A stretch of DNA of 64,000 nt from Rikenellaceae bacterium (GTDB lineage: Bacteria > Bacteroidota > Bacteroidia > Bacteroidales > Rikenellaceae), in contig SUZI01000005.1 in assembly GCA_015060005.1 (NCBI GenBank), forward strand, positions 1 to 64,000, written 5' to 3'. Shown one piece after another: positions 44,296 to 52,843 of the stretch (positions within the stretch are counted from its first letter, which is position 1; every line of letters starts with the position of its first letter). A program made the translations under genes and the position numbers. The notes below the pieces were generated by a model. The model had not been told where the DNA came from and did not search any database. It saw only the letters and a program-made list of their open reading frames with translations.

Positions 44296-45066
44296 ATGGC
44301 AGAAGTAGAGATAAAGGCAGAGAATCTGGTTTATAATAAGCCACGTTTGATTACCGACGAGGTAATGCACTATTGCCCAGGATGTAGCCACGGTACGGTA
44401 CACAAACTCGTAGCCGAGGTTATCGACGAGATGGGTTTAGAGGGAGCATCTATCGGTGTTTCACCCGTAGGCTGCTCGGTGTTTGCATACCGCTATATTG
44501 ATATCGACTGGATTGAGGCAGCTCACGGTCGTGCGTGTGCGGTAGCGACAGCAGCAAAGCGTCTTAACCCTGAGAACTTAGTATTTACCTATCAGGGCGA
44601 TGGCGACTTGGCAGCTATCGGAGCAGGCGAGACTATTCACGCAGCAGCACGCGGTGAGAATATCGTTACTATATTTATCAATAACGCCATATATGGTATG
44701 ACAGGTGGTCAGATGTCGCCCACTACCCTCCTGGGTATGAAGACAGCCACCACACCTTATGGCCGAGACCCACAGCTCAATGGTTTCCCATACAAGATTG
44801 CCGATATGATGGCTCATCTGGATGGTGCGACATATATCACACGTCAGAGTGTACACACCCCTGCGGCAGTACGCAAGTGCAAGAAGGCTATCCGTAAGGC
44901 TTTTGAGAACTCTATGGCGGGTAATGGTTACTCATTGGTGGAGGTTGTTGCTACTTGTAACAGCGGCTGGAAACTCTCTCCAAATGATGCAAATAAATGG
45001 ATGGAGGAGAATATGGTTCCCGTATATCCTCTGGGTGATATTAAATCTACAACACTTCCTAAATAG
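44296..45066 (+). CDS. 2-oxoacid:ferredoxin oxidoreductase beta subunit (TPP-binding)
   Basis: A 256-residue subunit that binds thiamine diphosphate. The TPP/Mg motif is QGDGDLAAIGAGETIHAA through INNAIYGMTGGQ. The N-terminal MHYCPGCSHGTVHKL has the cysteines common in this family. It pairs with the upstream alpha subunit for oxidative decarboxylation of a 2-oxoacid to its acyl-CoA with reduction of ferredoxin. The gamma gene follows 8 bp downstream. Confidence 0.92.
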   Translation: MAEVEIKAENLVYNKPRLITDEVMHYCPGCSHGTVHKLVAEVIDEMGLEGASIGVSPVGCSVFAYRYIDIDWIEAAHGRACAVATAAKRLNPENLVFTYQGDGDLAAIGAGETIHAAARGENIVTIFINNAIYGMTGGQMSPTTLLGMKTATTPYGRDPQLNGFPYKIADMMAHLDGATYITRQSVHTPAAVRKCKKAIRKAFENSMAGNGYSLVEVVATCNSGWKLSPNDANKWMEENMVPVYPLGDIKSTTLPK

Positions 45067-45074
45067 AACGAAAG

Positions 45075-45620
45075 ATGAAAGAGACTATTATTATAGCAGG
45101 TTTTGGCGGTCAGGGTGTACTCTCTATGGGTAAGATTTTGGCTTATTCGGGAGTGATGCAGGATTTTGAGGTTACGTGGATGCCTTCGTATGGTCCCGAG
45201 ATGCGAGGCGGTACAGCTAATGTTACGGTTGTACTGTCGGATAGTCGCATCTCATCACCTATCGCAAGTGAGTTTGACTCGGCAATTATTCTCAACCAGC
45301 AGTCGTTGGATAAGTTCGAGAGCAAGGTGAAGCCTGGCGGCATACTCATCTACGACACTAATGGTATAACCCACGCACCAACACGCACCGATATCAATGT
45401 ATATACCATCGACGCAGCTGCGGAGTGTGCTCGTCTGGGCAATGCCAAGATGTTCAACACGATGATTTTGGGTGGTTACCTGAAGGTTAAGCCCGTAGTC
45501 AAGATGGAGAATGTGATGGAGGGTTTGAAGAAATCTCTTCCTGAACGTGCCTGGAAGCTACTCCCTCAGAACGAGGAGGCTATACGACACGGTGGCGAGA
45601 TAATCAAGAAGATACGTTAA
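45075..45620 (+). CDS. 2-oxoacid:ferredoxin oxidoreductase gamma subunit
   Basis: A 181-residue catalytic-domain subunit of the same complex. The start IIIAGFGGQGVLSMGKILA and SYGPEMRGGTANVTVVLSD are characteristic of the POR/KOR gamma family. It closes the four-gene operon and is followed by a strong terminator. Confidence 0.93.
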   Translation: MKETIIIAGFGGQGVLSMGKILAYSGVMQDFEVTWMPSYGPEMRGGTANVTVVLSDSRISSPIASEFDSAIILNQQSLDKFESKVKPGGILIYDTNGITHAPTRTDINVYTIDAAAECARLGNAKMFNTMILGGYLKVKPVVKMENVMEGLKKSLPERAWKLLPQNEEAIRHGGEIIKKIR

Positions 45621-45640
45621 ATAACGTGCGATAAGACAAG

Positions 45641-45677
45641 AAGAGGTTGCAAATCAAACAGTCTGCAACCTCTTTTT
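45641..45677 (+). terminator. Terminator of the oxidoreductase operon
   Basis: AAGAGGTTGCA (45641-45651) pairs perfectly with TGCAACCTCTT (45664-45674), followed by a T-run. Confidence 0.9.
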
Positions 45678-45695
45678 TGTGTCTTTACACCCTAT

Positions 45696-46658
45696 TTAGA
45701 AATTATACTCTTCGATATCCCTAAATCCGAGCAACAGCTCGCGGTTGGTCATTCGGCGTTTACCTGCCATCTGCATCGAGTGAATATGTATGATACCATC
45801 GGAGCATCGCACCTCAATTCGCTCCTTACCATCGCAGTAGATAGTGCCCACTACGTCAGAAGACTCTTTAGCGGTAAATGAGACCTCAAAAATCTTAGCA
45901 GAACCTACCTCCTCGCCCTGCTTCTGCATCGCAGCCCAAGCGGCTGGATATGGCGACAATCCGCGAACAAAATTAACGATACGCTCTCCCGACCACGACC
46001 AATCGATGCGACAATCCTCCTTAAAGATTTTTGGGGCAGGTTTAAGTGTAGACTCATCAATATACATCTGCTCGATAGGGGTATAGTTGCCCGAAGCAAT
46101 CTTCTCTACGGTATCGACCACTAAATCACATCCCGCAGTCATCAGTTTGTCGTACATCGTGCCTATATTATCCTCGGGAAGGATAGGCATAGCCTGCTGA
46201 TTGATAATCGCACCCTTATCTATCTCGTGGTTAAGAAGGAAGGTTGTGATACCCGTCTCGGTCTCGCCATTGATGATTGCCCAATTGATAGGTGCTGCAC
46301 CACGATACTGCGGCAGGAGTGAGGCGTGAAGATTGAATGTACCTAAGCGAGGCATAGCCCATATCACTTCGGGTAACATCCTGAAAGCTATGACAATACC
46401 CAAATCGGGGCGGAGCTCCTGCATCGCCGATACGAACTCCTCGGAACGCAACTTTTCGGGTTGAAGTATAGGTAGTCCCAACTCGCGTGCCGCTACCTTG
46501 ACATCACTCTCGTGGAGTTTTTGACCTCTGCCAGCCGGTTTATCAGGTGTGGTAACAACCGCCACAACATTGTATCCCTCATCCACCAACCGACGCAATG
46601 ACGCCACAGCAAACTCGGGCGTACCCATAAAAACTATGCGTAAATCCTTTGCATTCAT
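45696..46658 (-). CDS. fmt: Methionyl-tRNA formyltransferase
   Basis: Formylates initiator Met-tRNA using 10-formyltetrahydrofolate. The 320-residue length is standard. The N-terminal domain has IVFMGTPEFAVASLRRL and the catalytic motif FNLHASLLPQYRGAAPINWA, with the catalytic Asp in TFLLNHEIDKG; the C-terminal OB-like domain follows from about residue 205. The start is 1 bp after the end of the LptF/G-type gene. Confidence 0.97.
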   Translation of the reverse strand: MNAKDLRIVFMGTPEFAVASLRRLVDEGYNVVAVVTTPDKPAGRGQKLHESDVKVAARELGLPILQPEKLRSEEFVSAMQELRPDLGIVIAFRMLPEVIWAMPRLGTFNLHASLLPQYRGAAPINWAIINGETETGITTFLLNHEIDKGAIINQQAMPILPEDNIGTMYDKLMTAGCDLVVDTVEKIASGNYTPIEQMYIDESTLKPAPKIFKEDCRIDWSWSGERIVNFVRGLSPYPAAWAAMQKQGEEVGSAKIFEVSFTAKESSDVVGTIYCDGKERIEVRCSDGIIHIHSMQMAGKRRMTNRELLLGFRDIEEYNF

Positions 46659-46659
46659 A

Positions 46660-48279
46660 CTATTTCTTCTCTATTTCACTCTTCTTACGGCGAGGGATAA
46701 GTTTTGCAACAGGCTTCCACAAGAAAGCGGTCTTGCTCTTGAGAGCCTGATAGCGGGCATAATACCACTCCACATCGAGCAACGATGAGTCATTGGTAGC
46801 CTTAATAATCAGATAGACTGCTATCGGAGCAAGAATAAAGGTCGATATCCACATTCCCGACCACGAGTCCCACGTACCCTCCTTTGCCATCTTTTCGCCC
46901 GAGAGGCTGATGACATAGTAGACCACAAAGAAACATACCGAGATGACGATAGGCGTACCCAAACCACCCTTTCGGATGATAGCTCCGAGAGGTGCCCCGA
47001 TGAGGAAGAAAATCAATACCGAGACAGGTAGAGCCAACTTACGGTGCCAATCGTTCTTACAGCGGTAGAGCTGATTGAGGGCATTCTTTGCCGTAGACTC
47101 ATCGAACGAGAGTGCACTGCGGGAGTTGATAGCCATACTCTGTGCCGCCTCATATATAGACTTGCGTGAACGCAAATCGAGCGAAGGGATAGAGTCTGTC
47201 ATAAGAGCATCACCGTAGCCCTCCTTGCTCTGGCGGAGCGAGTCGGGGAGGTTAAGCACCTGGATATCATTAATGAAGATATTATCCTGCAACAGAGGGC
47301 CATACGACTTAGTCGAAGCCTCTGACACCAACTTAGCAATAGAGTCAATATCCACCTGCAACTCCTTCAAATTCTTGGTCTGCGAGTTATAGCCCATAGC
47401 CGAGGTATCACTCTTCTCATAAGAGAAGCCCTCCATCTCGATACGAGCCTCCTGCACCTCAAAACGGTCGTGTCGCAGGGCATTCTTCGAGAACCAATTT
47501 GAGTTACGTGTATGCTGGTAGTTATGACCATTGTAGAGTGTTACCAGCAAGAATCGCTTATCATCCGAGAGGCGGATATAACCCGAGTCGGCTGTGGTCG
47601 TCGTAGCATTACCCGAGAGGTCGCTGTTGTCGTAAATCAGCACATCGTGCAGCAAACCGCTCTTAGGGTCCTGGTGCTCAACACGTATAGCCATATTCTC
47701 CATTCCGTTGAAGAACAAGCCATCCTTAAATTCCAGCACCTGCTTCTGCTTACGTATGTCAAAGATAATGGTGGTCATCTGCTTATTGGCATAAGGCACC
47801 AAGTCGTTGACCACAAAGAAGCTACCAATAGATATGACCACCGCCACAACAATCAGAGGTCGCATAATCTTCATCAGCGACATACCCGACGACTTCATCG
47901 CCAGCAGCTCGTAGTTCTCACCCAGGTTACCCATCGTCATAATTGCCGCAAAGAGCATCGCCAGCGGCAGACCGATAGGAATCATATTGATGGTAGCGTA
48001 ACCGATAAGCTCTATGATGACCATCGTATCGAGTCCCTTACCGACCAGCTCGTCGATATAACGCCACACGAAGTTCATCATCAAGACGAAGGTTACTATA
48101 CAGAATGTCAGCACCATAGGGCCTAAATAGGACTTAAAGACCAACTTATGGATGGTCTTCATACGTCGTACTGCCACATAAGCCAACGCCGCCAAAGCAA
48201 TCACGATTATCCACACAAAGAGGTCGTGTTGCCAGAATGAACTATCTGTTGCTAAAGGTATTATTGTGTTAAATTGCAT
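46660..48279 (-). CDS. LptF/LptG family permease (YjgP/YjgQ)
   Basis: A 539-residue inner-membrane protein of the lipopolysaccharide export ABC complex. Core features: TM segments near the N-terminus, the LLAMKSSGMSLMKIMRPL coupling region, a large periplasmic jellyroll-like middle part (about 190-400) and three C-terminal spans. The start at 48279 is 5 bp after the upstream gene and adds a 39-residue hydrophobic lead; an internal ATG at 48162 (MKTIHKLVFKSYLG) is closer to the usual family N-terminus. Which member (F or G) cannot be told, and the LptB ATPase is not here. Confidence 0.9.
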   Translation of the reverse strand: MQFNTIIPLATDSSFWQHDLFVWIIVIALAALAYVAVRRMKTIHKLVFKSYLGPMVLTFCIVTFVLMMNFVWRYIDELVGKGLDTMVIIELIGYATINMIPIGLPLAMLFAAIMTMGNLGENYELLAMKSSGMSLMKIMRPLIVVAVVISIGSFFVVNDLVPYANKQMTTIIFDIRKQKQVLEFKDGLFFNGMENMAIRVEHQDPKSGLLHDVLIYDNSDLSGNATTTTADSGYIRLSDDKRFLLVTLYNGHNYQHTRNSNWFSKNALRHDRFEVQEARIEMEGFSYEKSDTSAMGYNSQTKNLKELQVDIDSIAKLVSEASTKSYGPLLQDNIFINDIQVLNLPDSLRQSKEGYGDALMTDSIPSLDLRSRKSIYEAAQSMAINSRSALSFDESTAKNALNQLYRCKNDWHRKLALPVSVLIFFLIGAPLGAIIRKGGLGTPIVISVCFFVVYYVISLSGEKMAKEGTWDSWSGMWISTFILAPIAVYLIIKATNDSSLLDVEWYYARYQALKSKTAFLWKPVAKLIPRRKKSEIEKK

Positions 48280-48284
48280 CCTTT

Positions 48285-49106
48285 CTAAAACTTTTTGCTT
48301 CGCAAAGATAATATTTTTACCGCAATAAGCACTACACAGAGTGTAAATATTATACTAACACCCGTAGGAATATCCCACGTATAGCTCAAAATCAAGCCCA
48401 CGACCGAGGCTATGGTGGTTATCACGACCGAGGCTATGGTGAGTTTTGCATAGGAGTGAGTGAATGTATTAGCTGCCACAACGGGAATAGTGAAGAGCGA
48501 CAACAGAAGGACTATTCCCATCACTCGAATACACAAGACAATAGCTATTGCAGTAATGATGCTCATAGCGTAAGACACCCACCTGGTAGACAAGCCCTGC
48601 GTTGCCGAGTAGGAGCGGTCAAACGCCAAATACATAACAGGTCGCCACCACAAAATAGCCGCTAAAGTAAGCATTAAGGTAAAGATGGCTAACATAGTAA
48701 TATCCTGCGATGTAGCAGTTATTATATTACCAAAAAGATAACCCGCCATATCGCCCGATGTATAGCCCGGTGTAAGACTCATAAAGAGAGCTCCGACAGC
48801 CATTCCTACCGACCATATAATGCCAATTGCCGAGTCCTCGCGTATCTTGTTTCTGCTACTTGCCCACTCGATGCCGATAGCCGAGCCAACAGCGAAAAGC
48901 ATAGCACCCAATATAGGGTTTATACCCGCATAAAAAGCTATGCCAAGTCCACCAAACGAAGAGTGGGTAATACCTCCACAGAGAAAAACCAAGCGGCGTG
49001 AAACGATATAAGTGCCGATAATACCACAAGTTATACCAGCAAAAATAACTGCCAGCAGGGCATTTTGCAGGAACTCATATCGTGCTATATCATAAAAGAA
49101 ATCCAT
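48285..49106 (-). CDS. Metal ABC transporter permease (ZnuB/MntB type)
   Basis: A 273-residue membrane protein with eight to nine spans of the ABC-3 family, which imports zinc, manganese or iron. RRLVFLCGGITHSSFGGLGIA and the later MGIVLLLSLFTIPVVAA are typical. The ATG at 49106 is chosen because the upstream alternative at 49133 falls inside the -7 promoter element. No ATPase or binding-protein gene adjoins it, so partners must be encoded elsewhere. It heads a run with the LptF/G gene and fmt. Confidence 0.9.
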   Translation of the reverse strand: MDFFYDIARYEFLQNALLAVIFAGITCGIIGTYIVSRRLVFLCGGITHSSFGGLGIAFYAGINPILGAMLFAVGSAIGIEWASSRNKIREDSAIGIIWSVGMAVGALFMSLTPGYTSGDMAGYLFGNIITATSQDITMLAIFTLMLTLAAILWWRPVMYLAFDRSYSATQGLSTRWVSYAMSIITAIAIVLCIRVMGIVLLLSLFTIPVVAANTFTHSYAKLTIASVVITTIASVVGLILSYTWDIPTGVSIIFTLCVVLIAVKILSLRSKKF

Positions 49107-49132
49107 CAGTAAACATCCGTTCTTAAACCGCA

Positions 49133-49164
49133 CAAAGTTACTTTAATTATCGGAATGTGTCAAA
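49133..49164 (-). promoter_or_regulatory. Promoter of the metal permease-LptF/G-fmt run
   Basis: Read on the minus strand: TTTG (49164-49161), exactly 20 bases, TAACTTTG (49140-49133). It places transcription start near 49127, about 20 bases before the ATG at 49106. Confidence 0.75.
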
Positions 49165-49178
49165 ACTTTTTCACATTA

Positions 49179-49201
49179 CGCGAAGATTTTATAACTTCGC
49201 G
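49179..49201. promoter_or_regulatory. Palindromic operator candidate CGCGAAG-N9-CTTCGCG
   Basis: A perfect 7-bp inverted repeat with a 9-base AT-rich centre lies between the divergent metal permease and mtaB genes. It is 15 bases upstream of the permease -33 box and overlaps the region where the mtaB promoter should be. There is no T-run, and the position in a divergent promoter region suggests a dimeric regulator site; the regulator is unknown. Confidence 0.5.
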
Positions 49202-49221
49202 CACATATTTTGGAACTAAAT

Positions 49222-50517
49222 ATGACTAAACGCGTCAATTTTCATACTTTAGGTTGCAAACTCAACTTCTCGGAGTCATCGACTTTGGCTCGTGAATTTG
49301 AGCAGGGAGGATTTGTGCGTGTGGGAGTGAATGAGCCCGCCGATATATGCGTAATAAACAGCTGCTCGGTAACGGAACACGCCGACAAAAAATGTCGCAA
49401 TATAATCCGCAAATTACACCGCCGCAATCCCAATGCCATAATAGCTGTTACGGGGTGTTACGCCCAACTAAAACCACAAGAAATAGCAGCCATAGATGGA
49501 GTAGATATAGTTTTGGGTAACAACTATAAAGGAGATTTATATCAACAAGTACTTGACATATCTGCAAAGTCCCAAACCAAGGTCTTCAGTTGCGATTGTG
49601 AGGCTATCACTACATTCTTTGCAGCCTACTCTACTGCCGACCGTTCACGCTCGTTTTTGAAGGTACAGGATGGTTGTGATTACAAGTGTGCATATTGCAC
49701 CATTCACTACGCCCGAGGCTGTAGCCGCAACATCTCGATTGCCGAGGCTGTCGAGCAGGCTCAGAAGGTAGCCCAATCAGGCATCAAAGAGATAGTCATA
49801 ACGGGAGTAAACACAGGCGATTTTGGTCGTACAACGGGCGAGAGTTTCCTTGACCTATTGAAGGCTTTGGATAAGGTTGATGGCATAGAACGTTACCGTA
49901 TTTCTTCGATTGAGCCAAACCTCATAACTGACGAGATAATAGAGTTTTGTGCCGCATCATCTAAATTTCAACATCACTTCCATATTCCACTCCAGAGTGG
50001 CTCCGACCGAATACTCGGTCTGATGCGTCGCCGCTACACTTCGGAGCGATATGCAAGCCGCATCGAGAAGATTCGCAGTCTAATGCCCGACACCTTCTTT
50101 GGCGTGGATGTAATAACAGGCTTCCCTGGCGAGAGCGAGGAGAATTTCCGCGAGACATACGACCTCTTGGAGCGATTAGAGCCGTCATTCCTCCACATAT
50201 TTCCATTCTCGGAGCGACCAGGCACACCTGCGGTGGATATGCCCGACAAAGTACCATCATACATTTCGACTCAAAGAGTATCAAAATTGGAGGAGTTGAG
50301 CGACAGATTACATCACAAATTCGTTCAAAAGATGCTTGGGCGTGAAGCAGATGTACTCTTCGAGAGCACAATGCGTGGCGGTATGATGTATGGCTACACA
50401 GGCAACTATGTTCGTGTGAAAGCCCCATACGACCGCTCTCTAATCAACAAGATTTCTCGCGTAAAACTAATCAGCATCGACGAGAATGACGATGTAATAG
50501 CGGAAATTATCCGATAA
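49222..50517 (+). CDS. mtaB: tRNA t6A37 methylthiotransferase
   Basis: A radical-SAM enzyme that adds a methylthio group to t6A37, making ms2t6A. The ATG at 49222 (MTKRVNFHTLGCKLNFSES) fits the family; a TTG at 49210 would add four residues. The N-terminal UPF0004 domain has three cysteines (LGCKLN, NSCSVT, VTGCYA) for one 4Fe-4S cluster, and the radical-SAM cluster is CDYKCAYCTIHYARG. A TRAM domain lies at the C-terminus (about 370-431). Length is normal. Confidence 0.95.
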   Translation: MTKRVNFHTLGCKLNFSESSTLAREFEQGGFVRVGVNEPADICVINSCSVTEHADKKCRNIIRKLHRRNPNAIIAVTGCYAQLKPQEIAAIDGVDIVLGNNYKGDLYQQVLDISAKSQTKVFSCDCEAITTFFAAYSTADRSRSFLKVQDGCDYKCAYCTIHYARGCSRNISIAEAVEQAQKVAQSGIKEIVITGVNTGDFGRTTGESFLDLLKALDKVDGIERYRISSIEPNLITDEIIEFCAASSKFQHHFHIPLQSGSDRILGLMRRRYTSERYASRIEKIRSLMPDTFFGVDVITGFPGESEENFRETYDLLERLEPSFLHIFPFSERPGTPAVDMPDKVPSYISTQRVSKLEELSDRLHHKFVQKMLGREADVLFESTMRGGMMYGYTGNYVRVKAPYDRSLINKISRVKLISIDENDDVIAEIIR

Positions 50518-50519
50518 AA

Positions 50520-50536
50520 TCCTTCTTTTAGAAGGA
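50520..50536 (+). terminator. Possible weak terminator after mtaB
   Basis: TCCTTCT (50520-50526) pairs with AGAAGGA (50530-50536) around a TTT loop, 3 bases after the mtaB stop. A weak T-rich run (AATTTTT) starts about ten bases later, so it may be only a partial terminator. Confidence 0.4.
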
Positions 50537-50553
50537 AATCCAATAATTTTTCA

Positions 50554-50561
50554 TATATTTG
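50554..50561 (+). promoter_or_regulatory. -7 element of the trkH operon
   Basis: TATATTTG matches TAnnTTTG and lies 25 bases before the ATG at 50587; no good -33 TTTG is seen at the usual spacing. Confidence 0.45.
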
Positions 50562-50569
50562 CGTAATTG

Positions 50570-50611
50570 TTCGCAAAAGAATCTATATGAAAGGTATTCG
50601 CAAAAGAATCT
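50570..50611 (+). repeat. Direct repeat TTCGCAAAAGAATCT flanking a start codon
   Basis: The 15-mer occurs at 50570-50584 and again at 50597-50611, 27 bp apart. The first copy lies in the leader; the second encodes residues 4-8 (IRKRI) of the membrane sensor, whose ATG (50587) sits between the copies. Confidence 0.85.
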
Positions 50612-51387
50612 TAATCGGTTGTATGAGCATCGTCGTATTGCTCTTCTTCTCGGGAATGGTATCGCTCTATGAGTTAAATCATATGAGTAAAGATATACAA
50701 TCTATCTTGGACGGCAGTCGTAAAGGTATTGCCACATCGGAGGGCATACTGACCTCGCTCCGAGAAAACGACAAGGCTGTTGTAAGTTACGCTATCGCCA
50801 AGGAGCTGACAGCAATACCATCAATAAACGAATCTCTCACCCTAATACGCGAGCGAATAGCAGACGCACGCTCAAAGAGTAATCAGCTGGTATATGTCAG
50901 CTTCGACTCTTTGTCGATGACCATAGACCGTATGGAGGAGAATGTGCAGCGACTTTTACGCAGCCGCGTGGTCGATGCCGAGATTTTGGGCGACACGTTG
51001 CAGCTAAAGGTTGTTTCGTTCAACGGAGCACAATGGTATCGTAAGAATTATGCCCCACTCTACGACGAGGCGACACTCCGCGTGTTGGATGTAATGACCA
51101 ACGAGCACAACGCCCTGACACCTCAGGCTGAACGTCTTAGCAACAACGCATATCGTGCTGTTACACCGGTATTTATCTCGTTGTTGATAATGATTCTCAT
51201 CCTGTTGGTATTCTATTTCTTTATTATGTTCTACATAGGACGACCAATTATCAACATAAATAAAGCATTGGATGATACTATTCGTTACAAAGTTCCGTTT
51301 ATTGTAAAGGGAGAGTGTCGTGATGAAGTATTAGGAATCAAGGAAAAACTCGAAAGTCTATTTAAGAATCCAAGGATAATGAAATAA
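50587..51387 (+). CDS. Orphan helical-bundle membrane sensor with HAMP-like tail
   Basis: A 266-residue protein with one N-terminal span (about 8-28), a periplasmic region of about 160 mostly helical residues resembling the four-helix-bundle sensor domain of chemoreceptors, a second span (about 195-218), and a short HAMP-like cytoplasmic segment (GRPIININKALDDTI...). It ends there: no kinase, methyl-accepting, cyclase or DNA-binding output domain follows. TrkH starts 10 bp downstream, so it may respond to envelope signals and act directly on the potassium channel. Function is inferred only. Confidence 0.8.
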   Translation: MKGIRKRILIGCMSIVVLLFFSGMVSLYELNHMSKDIQSILDGSRKGIATSEGILTSLRENDKAVVSYAIAKELTAIPSINESLTLIRERIADARSKSNQLVYVSFDSLSMTIDRMEENVQRLLRSRVVDAEILGDTLQLKVVSFNGAQWYRKNYAPLYDEATLRVLDVMTNEHNALTPQAERLSNNAYRAVTPVFISLLIMILILLVFYFFIMFYIGRPIININKALDDTIRYKVPFIVKGECRDEVLGIKEKLESLFKNPRIMK

Positions 51388-51397
51388 CTCAAGAGCT

Positions 51398-52843
51398 ATG
51401 CGACTCGGTACGGTTCTACGATATATAGGTATTATACTTTTGGTCGTGGCGGCATTTATGTTGCTCTCGGCTGGAGTGTCGTATTACTACGACTTTGATG
51501 GTGCATATACACCTATGCTTATGTCGTCGCTACTGACATTGCTGTTGGGATTTTTCCCTCTGATATTTGTCCCACGCCCAGACTACATATCCCAGAAAGA
51601 GGGCTACTGTATAGTTGTCGGAGCGTGGTTAGCATCGAGCTTCGTCGGTATGTTCCCCTATTTGATGTGGGGCGGTGAGTTTTCATTCATCAACGCCTGG
51701 TTCGAGAGTGTATCGGGCTTCACTACTACGGGTGCATCCATACTCAACAATATTGAAGGATTGCCCAAGGGATTGCTGTTCTGGCGTATGTGCACCTGCT
51801 GGATAGGCGGTGTCGGCGTTGTGATGTTTGCCCTGATTTTGCTCCCTTCGATAGGAAAGAGTAAGATGATGCTCTCAAATATGGAGCTATCGTCGCTGGC
51901 ACGCGATAATTTCAACTACCGCACGCTGACCGTCGTCAAGATTGTGCTGAGCATCTACATCGGTATGACTCTTCTGGCTACCCTTCTGCTCAAGGTTGGA
52001 GGTATGGGTTGGTTTGATGCCCTATGCCACGGCATGTCAGCTTGCAGCACGTGTGGATTTAGTACGCGTAACCTGAGCGTAGCATTCTACGACTCTGTAA
52101 CTATCGAGCTGATACTTGCAGTATTTATGTGTCTGGCAGGTATCCACTTCGGATTGATATATGCTACGCTGACAGGCAAGCGAAACAACATATTCCGCTC
52201 GGAGATTACACGCTTCTATTTCGCCACGATAGGCGTTGCTACGATACTTATTTCGGTCAGCTTATGGCTGGCAGACATATACCCCAACATCTTCGCCTCA
52301 TTCAGAGCGGGATTCTTCCACACCATATCGTGTATAACCACCACAGGTCTGGTTACTGCCGACTGCAACACCTGGAGCTCTATGGCTATCTTAGTGTTGA
52401 TGTTCCTGATGTTCATCTGTGCTTGTGCAGGCTCTACTTCGGGAGGTTTGAAGATTGACCGTCTGCTGTTGGCATTCAAGATGTTGCGTAACCGTCTGCG
52501 TCAGCAGCAACATCCGGGAGCAGTATTCCGTACCAAGGTGGATGGCATACCACAAAACAAGGAGATGCTGGATACGGTGCTCATATATACGGTAGCATTC
52601 CTCATAATGATTTTTGCCGGAGCATTTGTAAATATGTTCTTAGGGTCAGATTTGATGACAGGCTTCTCGTCAGCTTTGGCTTGTGCCAGCAACGTAGGCC
52701 CAGGCTTTGGCGATGTAGGTACGATGGATAATTACTCGGAAACTCCTGTCTTGATGAAGGTCAACCTCAGTATGCTGATGTTGTTGGGACGTTTGGAGAT
52801 TTTCGGATTATTACAGCTATTCTTTATTAGATGGTGGAAATGA
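51398..52843 (+). CDS. trkH: TrkH family potassium uptake protein
   Basis: A 481-residue K+ transporter with four repeated membrane-pore-membrane units. The selectivity-filter segments are visible: FTTTGAS (about 108), CSTCGFST (about 217), ITTTGLV (about 312) and SNVGPGFG (about 430). No trkA-type regulatory subunit is adjacent; instead the gene follows the orphan sensor and overlaps the next gene by 13 bp. It acts in the inner membrane. Confidence 0.95.
   Translation: MRLGTVLRYIGIILLVVAAFMLLSAGVSYYYDFDGAYTPMLMSSLLTLLLGFFPLIFVPRPDYISQKEGYCIVVGAWLASSFVGMFPYLMWGGEFSFINAWFESVSGFTTTGASILNNIEGLPKGLLFWRMCTCWIGGVGVVMFALILLPSIGKSKMMLSNMELSSLARDNFNYRTLTVVKIVLSIYIGMTLLATLLLKVGGMGWFDALCHGMSACSTCGFSTRNLSVAFYDSVTIELILAVFMCLAGIHFGLIYATLTGKRNNIFRSEITRFYFATIGVATILISVSLWLADIYPNIFASFRAGFFHTISCITTTGLVTADCNTWSSMAILVLMFLMFICACAGSTSGGLKIDRLLLAFKMLRNRLRQQQHPGAVFRTKVDGIPQNKEMLDTVLIYTVAFLIMIFAGAFVNMFLGSDLMTGFSSALACASNVGPGFGDVGTMDNYSETPVLMKVNLSMLMLLGRLEIFGLLQLFFIRWWK

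Noticed and set aside
49179..49201. CGCGAAG inverted repeat as a terminator
   Set aside because: It lies between two divergent genes, so no transcript should end there, and no T-run follows on either strand.
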